A stretch of DNA of 64,000 bases from Xestospongia bergquistia (Eukaryota; Porifera; Demospongiae; Haplosclerida; Petrosiidae), in assembly GCA_963965975.1 (NCBI GenBank), contig OZ014421.1, positions 6,935,413 through 6,999,412 of the forward strand. The letters run 5' to 3'. The translations under genes and the position numbers were made by a program. The notes beneath the pieces are model-generated. The model was not told the DNA's origin and searched no databases. It worked only from the letters and a program-made list of their open reading frames with translations. Shown here piece by piece: positions 33,230 through 43,894 of this stretch; positions within the stretch are counted from its first letter, which is position 1; every line of letters starts with the position of its first letter.

Positions 33230-36200
33230 TTATAATTTACTATTTTGCGGAGGGTTCGGGTTAATAGTGGCCTGCAAATAAAAGGGACACAACTAATTAT
33301 AGTCATTGTATTAATATTACCTCAAACTGTAGGGACTTCTTTATGCTAGTTAACACAACTTCAACAATTGTAAATACTGTCAAATCCTAATAATACAACA
33401 AATATAATATACTATATAACAAGAGATACATACTTGAACTAAATGTTTCTTATCAGACACAACATCTTCCTTCCATACTAACAATAGATGAGGTTCTTTA
33501 TATTCTCCTTGAAGATCATAGTTAAACTCTGACAGAGATAATTTCTATACACACACACACATATATATATACCTCTGAAATACATTCTATCTAACCTCAC
33601 AATATACTCTCTTCACTAGAGCTAAATCAGGTATCATAACATCAAATGATTTATTTAATATACTAGTTACTATTCCTTGTTGTACAATAGGACCACACTC
33701 CTAAAATTATATAATATAATTATTATAATTATTATGTCTTACTCTAATAAATACTCCTAAGAATAAATTTGAACTAAGTTCCTAAAAAATACACAAATAA
33801 TTCAAATTTTATTTCTATTACTCAAATTTACTTGTGCAATTTTTGCATTTTTCCTTTTTTTATTACAATGACTAGCTTGATCTTCTATATCTTCAGTTGA
33901 TAATGTAACAGGAGGACCTTCTCCTAATGCAGCTGCTAAAAGACGATGGACAATTACGTCAGCATAGCGACGTATAGGTGATGTGAAGTGAGTGTATTGA
34001 GGAACATTGAGAGCATAATGGTGATAATGTTCCTCCTCAATACAACCAGTACAGAAATATTGAGCTAACTATGAGAGAGAGAGAGTGTGTGTGTGTGTTA
34101 CAAGATATCAAATATCTCCTCACTTCCATGACTTTACAACACATATTGATAATAACTTGTTTCTCCATTATTGATGTATTAGGAGTCTTGCCTTGATAGC
34201 TAGCTATTGATCTCTACTCGTATATACAATATAAATAAAGTATATTGTATATAATATTATTTACTTGTAGATCTCCTGCAGTAGTTAAATCTAAGACAAC
34301 TCCAATACTACGAAGTTGATCTCTCTGTGATGATAGTGAATCTAAATATTTGATGAACATCAAATGAACTTACTAAGGATTCGATAGATCTCCCTTTTGG
34401 AGGAGGGTGTCGTCGTAGGAGTGCAATGTCTGGAAAGGTTGTTGATATACGACGAGCAACTGCCATGTTTGTCAGTAACATGAACTCCTCTATCAATCTA
34501 TAAATGAATGAATGGATCAATGAATTAACAAATAGATGGATGATGGTTGTGCTATTCATACTTGTTACTATCTTGATGTTGATAAATATTACAACCATTA
34601 GGTAATCCAGTTGTATTATCTAAACTATATACTAATTTTGCCTAATAAAGAACAAAAGATATTATAAAAGAATCATATTACTTACCTGATCCAATCTAAG
34701 TGTTCCATGACATTGTCGTAAAAACCTTAACTGTTTAGCAATCTACAATACAATATAGTATAGTTACTAGATACATTATTACTGACTTTATTTAATGTAA
34801 CAACAGACTGAACTACTGTTGACATAGATGCTGGATCTTTAGGGGAAGACCTTGTAATTATTACTTAATTAACTATGTAAACACAGTACCTATTGTACAA
34901 GGGAAATCAGTGTGTTGCCATGGCAACTGAGGACCCTCTATCATTCGCTAAATTAGCATAACGTCAGTTGTAATATTCCAATGAACATACCTGAGCGTCA
35001 TCATAACTAAGTTTAGCTCGACTACATATAATAGTTCGTCCCATCCATTCGTCAAGAAGCTACAGAAATAAATGTCATAATTTCATACCAATCTCTCTCT
35101 TTACCTCTCCTTTGAGCGTTAGTTTCCACACAACAGAAAATGTCAGTCGGTCCTGTTAACTCTATAGTTAGTGGTAGACACTCACATTACTTACTTCATG
35201 AGGATTTAAACTACATAACTCTTCACATAGTTGCCTTGGTAACATAGGTATCACCTGAGAATGAGGACTTAATGTAACATACCAATAAAAAGATTTACTT
35301 TTTGTATTAAATATACACTAGTAGCTCTATCTGATGCTTGTTTATCAAGTAGTGAGCCGGGGCTCAAGAAATAGCTGACATCAGCAATGTGAACGCCCAC
35401 TTCATAAATACCTAGTTATTAATTAATAAGCTACATAGTAGTTATTAAATAAAAGTTAACTAACCAGGACCAATTAATTTACAATGTAAAGCATCATCAA
35501 GATCCTGCATATAATACAATTAATTGAGTGGGTGTGGCTTACATTAGAACCTACTCTAGCAGTAGAAGGGTCAATACTGATTACACAATCATTACGAAAG
35601 TCCCTCCTCTTTTTTAGCTCCTCCTACAATCAACAGAACATTAGTATATTAATAAACAGTTTAAGTAATAGCATATATATATATAACCAGTAAATAGCAT
35701 AATAATGACACAATACTTTATTAAACTATTAATGTTCTCCTACTTCTGGTATTTCCCATTGACTTCCTGAAGTGGATGGAAGAGAATCAGTAATTTCTTT
35801 AGGAAATTCTTCATCATCAATTTCATATTCTGCTAATATACTAGCAGTTTCTGGCTCAATCTCACCAGCTTCTCCAAGACTACGCATTAATTGTCTATTA
35901 TTATAATAATAAAGAGTGTTATAGAGAATAATAGACTTACCCATGTGGAAAAGGAGATAAATTTGTCCAGTCAATTAATCTACATATAAATAATGTATTG
36001 TCGTATTTACGACAATTTTGACAGAAGTCATCAGGGAGATCTGATAATGGTAGTATTACTCTTGGAACTCGACTGTCTTTAGAAGAAAATAACGCTAATT
36101 TAAGATCCTATAATTATAATAATTAATAATAATTAACTACAGACAGACTTTGTTAAAGATCCTAACAAATCCAGCACTAGCTCTACTGTGACCTCTACTA

Positions 36201-36644
36201 ATGATATATACTACCTAATATATAAATCATCATGTCACATTAGTAATGTTCCCGCCTACTTTAACAGTTCTACGATATTTTCTGATATCTTTTCCATGAG
36301 ATATGTAATCCTGATGGGATGTCTTGGTTTTTTTAACCACACCCACTGATGACAATGTGTTATATAATGCATCTATTAGAGTGGGTTTTTGAGGCATATC
36401 TTCTGGAGGTGTGGCTTCATGAGATACAAGAGGTGTGTCTTGAATAGGTTCCAGAGATCTGGTATCAGATGGACCAATGTCATTTCCTTTGATCTCAACT
36501 CTCTGAAGTAAGGCAAATGGACAGATAGATGGAGAAATGGACAGACAGATAAGTAAATGGACAGACAGATTACATGTTACCTTTAAAGTTGATAATACAT
36601 CATAAAACAGTTTTCCTTCACGAGTCTCTATCTCCTTAATAGGC

Positions 36645-36702
<58 letters not shown>

Positions 36703-37341
36703 TGTGTTTATTATTACAAATCATTATGTCACTACTAGGATACCTCCCATTTATCCGAGGGTAACACCTCAAATGCAACAGTATCACCTTCAAGTGCTCG
36801 ATTTCTTGCCCACACTCCAGATATAAAATAATCTGGACTATCATTCTACAACACACACACACACTAAATACTACAATATAACTATCAACATACTGGATCA
36901 TTAATAAATGCTTCATTATAGTCTCGTTGATTGATACGTATCACACCCTATAATATAATTATATTATTAACATTAATTATTAATATTAATCATGAGGAGT
37001 ATTACAATTACCTGCAATAAAGACCCTGATTTTAATCCAGCTGACACATCTTCTTTACTCCAATAGTTTTCAAATGGCTATAATAAACAGACTATAATTA
37101 TCAATATATTATCATAAGTTGCCTACTGGTTCCTGCTTTTTTGTAAAAATATCATTTTGAGCAGGTCTTGTCTTCTCTGCAGAAACATTGTGTTCTGGAG
37201 AAAATATAAACTATTTTATTAATAATTTAATGAACTTGTTAATTTTTGCTGTTTTCCTTTAATTTTGACAGGGGTTTTTCCTTTAGTTTCTCCAGCAGCA
37301 CCATCTTCATGATTACCACACCTCCTGCTTGCCTTGTCCAT
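33230..37341 (-). CDS. DIS3L2: DIS3L2, 3'-5' exoribonuclease (RNase II/RNB family)
   Basis: Many short exons from ATG at 37341-37339 ([14 protein letters not shown]) to TAA at 33232-33230. Seen: [27 protein letters not shown] followed across an intron by DLDDALHCK (the catalytic aspartates of RNB), [15 protein letters not shown], and [17 protein letters not shown]. The short basic N terminus and absence of a PIN endonuclease domain separate it from DIS3/DIS3L. DIS3L2 degrades oligouridylated RNAs in the cytoplasm, without the exosome. The gene is divergent from ATF6 (159 bp between ATGs). One intron holds an (AAT)n tract. The exact exon list near the N terminus is less certain than the catalytic core. 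Confidence 0.9.
36646..36702. repeat. DIS3L2: (AAT)n microsatellite in a DIS3L2 intron
   Basis: About nineteen uninterrupted AAT triplets at an intron edge. Similar AAT tracts occur at 42285-42316 and 42556-42592. Confidence 0.9.
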
Positions 37342-37500
37342 TTTCGAGAAGTTTACAGAATATTCAATGTTTGTGGGCGTGGTCAAGAGGTCATTTGATT
37401 TGTTACATCCTCCTTTGTTTGATTCTCTCAAATACGAGAACTAACTGAGTACAATAGATCTGGTCATCGTGTCTCTAATATAACTCTTCAAAGCATACGT

Positions 37501-40103
37501 ATGGATAGTGTACAGACTATTCCTCAACAATTAGCGGATGTTGAGTTACTAAAATGTTTACAAGACTGTCCTGACTTGAATGTAAGAGATATTAATGTTT
37601 TATTGTTATTATATATATATATATGTACTGTGATTGGAGTCTCATGTAGCCAGCCTTTCCCTCAATAGTGGTTGTTATGACGATAAAAATACATTTAGCT
37701 GATCAGATATGATCAATTACTAAGTCCTAATAGTTGTACTTGATTTTATAACTTTGATCTTAAATGTTAACTTTCCCATTGAAGTATTGTTAAAGTATTG
37801 TAAACTGTTACTAGCAACATAGACACTAAAAATAACAGGATAATTATTGAAACTGAAAACAACAATAATAATATAATATTATTATGTAACATTAGAATCA
37901 ACCTGGTGATCTCTTAGAACAACTTTGTAGTGAAGAGTTATGGCAAGACATACAGTTCCCAGAAATCACAGATGGTATGTATATACACACATATACATAA
38001 TATGGTTTCTCTATTTCCTCTTTATCTCCTTACATTCTCTTTATATTATAGATCTCTTTAACTTGTATACTAATAGTAGTGATGATCTATCTTGTCTAGT
38101 CACACCTCCTCTCTCTCCTCCTGATTCTGAAGATGCTTCAAGTTTATGTTCTCCTAGTTCTGTAACAAGTCCTGCCGTGGGGACCACCCCTCCTCCTTGT
38201 AATATAACAAATCTTGCTGCAGGGACCCCTCCTCCTCCCATTTGTGTTCCTATGGGAACAACTCCTCCTCCTAGTTCTGTAAAAAATCTTTCTGTGGGAA
38301 CAGTTCCATTGCCTACTCATCTCATTCAGACCTCCTCTCAACCCGTAACATCTCCTCATACAAATGGTGTGGTTACCAATAGCAACGGTGAACTAGTCCA
38401 AGTACTTAAAAGTGGTGAGTCAGTACCTGTGGCAAATTTATTGCCATCTCTTGGAAACTTTACGATGGGACTCCCAGTAAGTAAATTAATGGGTGTGATT
38501 TGTTTTTAAAACCACACCCACTTCATTATAGGTGCATGTGAATTCAATAAAGTCAGAAGAGATTGTGAATGTTAACAGAAAGAGACCTCACCCTGAAAGC
38601 AATTTATCTGCTGATGTAAGTACATTAATTTGAACTCTGTCTCACTCTCTAAAAATTCTTTAGCCTAAACTTTCCAAGAGGCAACAAAGATTGATCAAAA
38701 ACAGAGAATCTGCTAGTCTCTCTCGTCAAAAGAAAAAAGAAGTTAGTCTCTATATTTTGTATTGAGCAGTAATGATATTATATTCTTTTAGTATGTACAA
38801 ACTTTAGAGACTCGACTCAAAGAAGCAGCCGCAAAGAACATTGCACTTATTAAAGAGAACGAATTGTTAAGAGACAAAGTTGTGCAATTACAAAAAGAGG
38901 TAAATTTGCATTCTGTGTCTGAACCTGCCCTAAAAATAATACTTCTCAGAACCAGAAATTACGTAGCAGTTTTAGTCATCCTCCTGGTAGTCCAGTGAGT
39001 ACTGTCCCACGACCAGCCATCATCTTAATGGTAGCGCTATGCTTTACTCTAGCCCTGTTCCCATTGAGGTACTTATAGCTCCACCCACTTCATTAATATC
39101 ATCATTTTATAGGAGTTATATACCACTGTCTGCTAAACCAGTAACTTCACTTGCTACCATTAATCCAGCTGGTCGTGCCTTAATGTCAGTTGATAGTCCC
39201 AGTCTACATGATAACAATGGTGATATGTACAGTGTGATATCATCACATCCTATTAAACAAGAACGTGGGAATTATCGTAAACGTGTCTTGAGATCACGAT
39301 CTAAAGAGATACCCGGAGATAATACAGTATGTACCTGCCCTTCTGCCACACCCACTTCTCAAGATAAACATAACATAACAAGAGCTTTAATGTAACTACA
39401 TAATATTGTGTGTGTGTTAGTACTGTCTCCTCCTCCTCCAGATTAAACACACAATTGTCAATTAGTTCTAATGAGTTAATGTCACAATCAATGTTAACAA
39501 ACAATGATGTAAGTATGACATCATCATACTTTATATTTAAAAGACCGACCACATTTCATTTCAGAAATCATTAGTGATAGTAAATAAGGACACATCAAGA
39601 CATCAGCGGTAAGTGGAACACAACTAATTAAATATTCATTATTTATTAATATTCATTAGCTCTGGATGTCATTGCCATTCAAATGATAGAATAGCTACGT
39701 AAGTTGTTATGATTATCCTGTTACTATGGAAACCTATCACTTACAGATTGTACAAGAGTTTGAAAAAGTCCATGACTCGAGATTTGAATCAGTTCTACCT
39801 CATATCTTTTAAGGTAGAAGTCATGTGATCCTATTGTGTAGTCATGTGATTATCAAACAATGTCTTTTCATAGGATCACTTATTATTAAATGCACCATTA
39901 CGCAAGTCAACTACAAACCCATTTCTCTCAGTGATCATACCAGCTCATAATGGTAAGTGGACAATGATCCTATCTACTATACTCTTTTATCATCCATTTT
40001 TTTCTTTCTAGGTACACACACACCTCCTCCAGGGTACATGTCCATGTTACAGATAGACTGTCAAGTTATTGATTCCAACATATTTCATATGGCAACACCG
40101 TAA
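37501..40103 (+). CDS. ATF6: ATF6, membrane-tethered bZIP factor of the unfolded protein response
   Basis: About a dozen exons from ATG at 37501 (MDSVQTIPQQLADVELLKCL) to TAA at 40101-40103. Order of parts: an acidic, Pro/Ser/Thr-rich activation region (TPPLSPPDSEDASSLCSPSS); a basic region KLSKRQQRLIKNRESASLSR with the bZIP signature NRESASLSR; a leucine zipper starting YVQTLETRLKEAAAKN; a single membrane span PAIILMVALCFTLALFPL; and a lumenal part ending in the ATF6 C-terminal domain (LYLISFK-type block, DHLLLNAPLRKSTTNPFLSV, MLQIDCQVIDSNIFHM). After the span, GRAL and RKRVLRS are possible site-1 protease sites; this is inference. Known role: ER-stress-triggered transport to the Golgi, cleavage, and nuclear activation of chaperone genes. 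Confidence 0.91.
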
Positions 40104-40295
40104 ACTGTTTTTATTACTATTTCAGCTGATGAGCTTTATTCAAAGGACTACTGCTACTACTAATACTGGTATTGGCCGTTTTAACTTATTCATTTTCTTT
40201 GTATTATTCCATTAAATTAAATTTGTCAAAATAATAATAATAATTATTATTGTTATTATTGTATTATTATTACAAACATTTGACAAAATGTACTA

Positions 40296-42206
40296 TTAAT
40301 TGTTAGTTTTTAGAGGTTTCAACCACGGCAGTCGTCTAGTCTCTAGTCTCATCCACAAATGACTCATTATATCTCTCTCTTTTAATCTCTGTTCTGGACG
40401 ATACTTTAAAATGTGATGTATCAAATCTTTACATTCTGATGAGATCCAATTCGGCATTTCTGGTGGACAATGTCTCTCCCACATCAAGTCAGGTAACTGA
40501 CCGTTATCGGCATATGGTAGACGAGCTGAGACCATACAATAGAGGATGATACCAATACTCCATATATCAGCTGTTATTCCGTTATAAGTCCGTCCACTTA
40601 TCACTTCAGGTGCTCCATAGGCATAGCTTCCACAAGGTATGTTGAACCGTTTGCGACCAATTTGAAGGCGAGCGCAACCAAAGTCAGTAATTTTGACCAT
40701 CAAGTCTTGATTCAACAATAAATTTTCTAGTTTTAAATCAAGATGAACAATACTGCGTTCGTGAAGATACGACACTCCATTAAGGATATCAGCAAACATT
40801 TTACGAGCATTGGGTTCACGGAGAGCTCCAACTTTATTGACATATTTCCTCAAATCACCTTTTGGCATTATTTCCATAATCATGAAGACACGATCACCAT
40901 GAACAAGTGTTTCAAATATTTTAACAATATTACGACATCTTATACCTTTCAAGACTTCCATCTCACGCAGAATATGCTCATCAATGGATGAGTGTCGGTT
41001 GCCAGAGCGACGACGATAAATTTTGATGGCAACAGCTCCGTTAGTTGCTAAATTACAAGCCATTCTAACTTTAGCAAACTCACCTTCACCAAGTAATGGT
41101 CCCATAACATAAGATGGAGGTATAAATAGATTAAAATCATGATTACCTCGATTTGGAAGAGGAGGGAATTGATAATTACTCTCAGTAATTGTACTATCAT
41201 TATCAGTAGTACTAGAATGAGCAGGTAGATCACTAGCATCATTACCAGTGTCTGAGACATCATTAACATCATCAGCGATTTGTGACTCAACATCCTCTGA
41301 TAAAGAGCTTGAAGAGTCAATAGTAGAACCAGTTAATCCAGTGCTAGATGCTGTTGTAGACGAGACCAGAGGAGGAGATGCAGCATACTCGTTGTAGCGT
41401 GGTACAATTGAATTAACGTCAGAGGTAGTGGAGCTAGGTCTTTCAGCTGTACTCAAAGGAGCGGGTGGTCGATGTAATGTATCAGGGAGTGACATTGGAA
41501 TAGGATTATCCAGTAATGGACCAGACAATGCATTTATGCCTAGATCAGCAGACATACTCGACCAAGCACCAGCAAAATCAGAAGGGAAATGGGACTGCCA
41601 AGTAGTGGGTGGATGTAGTGGATGAATCATACAATATAATCTTGTAATACTCATTGGAGTAAATTCAGGTGGAGTAGCTGCAGTTAATTCTGGATAAATT
41701 ATAACTTCAATGCTAGCTCCATGAGGTATAACTCGTCTAGATACTGCAGTACAGAATTGACTGAGGTAGCTACGAAGTCTTATGGGGCTAGACCAGAGGT
41801 TGTGGTCAGAACCATCACTACTCCATATAAAATGATATTGTCTAGGTTGATGGACGAGATGTGGTTGAGTGTTCCTACCTAGAAGTCTGGAGTAAACAGC
41901 TGAACCATCACTTTCTCTTAACAGAACAGTAACTGATCGAGAATTGATTAATGCAGCTTCAAAAAATGAGCCAATACTACTTCTTCGAGAATACAATGGA
42001 ATAGGAGGAGGATTGACAGAGGAAGGAGGCTCTGTTGAGGTGGATGTACTAACTGTTCTTGTGTCTGAGTTCTCTTCGACTGAATCTTGTGTTACTATTA
42101 CTGCAGCAGATGATGTAGTGGACTGTTCTGTCGTATTTGTATCGTTAGAACTTCTCTGTCGATTACTGTTCAGCCAGAAACGTGCTCCAAATCTAAAACG
42201 AGGCAT
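40296..42206 (-). CDS. CAMK/TSSK-like Ser/Thr kinase with HLD catalytic loop and novel N terminus
   Basis: A single exon of 636 residues. Residues ~365-625 form a protein kinase domain: GEGEFAKV glycine loop (~373), VAIK lysine (~395), HLDLKLENLL catalytic loop (~488) with Leu where Arg is usual, DFG (~508), GAPEV (~533) and DIWSIG. Asp and Asn of the catalytic loop are present, so activity is likely, but activation-loop control should differ (a non-RD kinase). The domain resembles TSSK and MARK/AMPK-type kinases. Residues 1-365 hold no known domain: a basic start MPRFRFGARFW, Ser/Thr-rich linkers, and an ordered-looking block around 85-200 (SRSVTVLLRESDGSAVYSRL, PRQYHFIWSSDG). Lack of introns contrasts with most neighbours. 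Confidence 0.87.
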   Translation of the reverse strand: MPRFRFGARFWLNSNRQRSSNDTNTTEQSTTSSAAVIVTQDSVEENSDTRTVSTSTSTEPPSSVNPPPIPLYSRRSSIGSFFEAALINSRSVTVLLRESDGSAVYSRLLGRNTQPHLVHQPRQYHFIWSSDGSDHNLWSSPIRLRSYLSQFCTAVSRRVIPHGASIEVIIYPELTAATPPEFTPMSITRLYCMIHPLHPPTTWQSHFPSDFAGAWSSMSADLGINALSGPLLDNPIPMSLPDTLHRPPAPLSTAERPSSTTSDVNSIVPRYNEYAASPPLVSSTTASSTGLTGSTIDSSSSLSEDVESQIADDVNDVSDTGNDASDLPAHSSTTDNDSTITESNYQFPPLPNRGNHDFNLFIPPSYVMGPLLGEGEFAKVRMACNLATNGAVAIKIYRRRSGNRHSSIDEHILREMEVLKGIRCRNIVKIFETLVHGDRVFMIMEIMPKGDLRKYVNKVGALREPNARKMFADILNGVSYLHERSIVHLDLKLENLLLNQDLMVKITDFGCARLQIGRKRFNIPCGSYAYGAPEVISGRTYNGITADIWSIGIILYCMVSARLPYADNGQLPDLMWERHCPPEMPNWISSECKDLIHHILKYRPEQRLKERDIMSHLWMRLETRRLPWLKPLKTNN

Positions 42207-42349
42207 CTTTGCAAAGTGACGACAGCTCGCATTATATTATAGACTATTATCACCATAGCAAATTTCAATTAATTATAATTAACACAATAATAATAATAAT
42301 AATTATTATTATTATTAGCTCCCAAATTATTGCAGTCGTTAGTTCAAAT

Positions 42350-42539
42350 TTACAAATCTTCTCCTTTCATTCTCTTTTCTTGGGACTCATGCCAAGCTTT
42401 CTTGATAGTTCTTTTCATTTCATCATCTCCATCATCGTACATCTTCTGCATCAATTTCATAAGACCTACACCAGGATCTTCATCTTTATCAGGTTTACTG
42501 GGTTTCAATCTAAACATCATATTATAATATATATAACAG

Positions 42540-42593
<54 letters not shown>

Positions 42594-43330
42594 TTACTCT
42601 CTAGCATCTTTCAGTCTTTTCTCTCGTCCTGTGAGATATTTCCAATCTTCTTTTGAGACTTTTTTCAGCGAAATTATCACCATACCACTTTTCAACTATT
42701 ATATAATACTCTTAATAACATGTATTTATAATACAAGATACTACCTTTACAGAAGATTGATCTGGTGATATTGGATTGAATAAATCATTAATAATTAATG
42801 AATAATTCTTTCCACTTGGACCTAATATTTCAATATCCATTGATCTAAAAAGGTAAGAAAATGATTATATTGAATATTAATTAATTATAACTTACTTTTC
42901 AGAGAATTTACTTTTAATATCCTCTGACTTTAGTTTATCCAGTCCAGGTAGATCACTGATGTAAATTTTGACAAATTTATCAGATTGATCCCATCCTAGA
43001 TAACAAAGTCACCTGCTACTATAATGTAAATAACTCACCATAAGAACTGATCTTGGATAGACTTGCTGTAGTCTTATCTGCTGTTGTTGTAGCTAATGGT
43101 TTAATTGTTGTATGGTCACTGGAGCCATTTTGAACTGGGGTGGTAGTTGATGACAATGCATTTTGAATACCTCTCTCTAACAGAGCAATAGTTTGAGGAT
43201 GTTGTGCTTGAGTTAATAGATGACGTAATTCCTCGAGATGACTCTAGAAATTTTATTTTAGTAAATAAATATAATATAATAGACTGTCCTCACTTACCAA
43301 AGGCACTTCCATATCTTCTTGAGTAGCCAT
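42350..43330 (-). CDS. CACYBP: Calcyclin-binding protein / Siah-interacting protein (CACYBP)
   Basis: Minus-strand gene from ATG at 43330-43328 (MATQEDMEVPL) to TAA at 42352-42350. Order: helical N-terminal part (SHLEELRHLLTQAQHPQTIA), a Ser/Thr linker, the CS domain opening YGWDQSDKFVKIYISDLPG and continuing with LGPSGKNYSLIINDLFNPIS and KVSKEDWKYLTGREKRLKD, then the SGS domain GLMKLMQKMYDDGDDEMKRT with IKKAWHESQEKRMKGEDL. This is the standard CACYBP layout. The mammalian protein links Siah1 to SCF ubiquitin ligase parts and binds S100 proteins. Divergent from TRAF7 (144 bp between ATGs). An AAT tract lies in its last intron. Confidence 0.92.
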
Positions 43331-43474
43331 GGTGCTCTCTCTGAGTATATTCTCTCCAAGAATGTTCCAGACTAGGTTAGTATTAAAATTCCACGAGGGA
43401 TGACACGCCTACTTCAAATGTCCCCACCCATTAGCAACTGACTAATGAATTATTCAGTTAATTCTTAAGTGTGA

Positions 43475-43859
43475 ATGGAGACTACTTTGGTAAGATCATT
43501 ATCTCGAAAGTAATTGATGACTAGCCCCTATTATATGTGCATTAATTGTTTTATTACTTTTCTTTCCACTAGTCTTCTCTATCTAACAACAAAAGAGAAG
43601 TGTTACTTTTTGCTGACGATAAAGCTCGTGAACTTAGAATATTTTGTCCATTATGTCATTGTTTATTTAATGATCCCTACATCACTACATGTGGAGTGAG
43701 TTATAACTATAATGATCTCATTCTAATCATCTCCTGCAGCACACATTTTGTCTAAAATGTATTAAACAAAATAGCGGAGAGGTTTGTCCAGTTGACAAGA
43801 TAACTCTTTCACCAGTTGTTAGAAATATTGCTGTAAGAAATCACATTTATTTACATTAC

Positions 43860-43894
<35 letters not shown>

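Noticed and set aside
42285..42610. Open frames rich in Ile or Leu around 42.3-42.6 kb
   Set aside because: Products of AAT/ATT microsatellites in the last CACYBP intron and flank.
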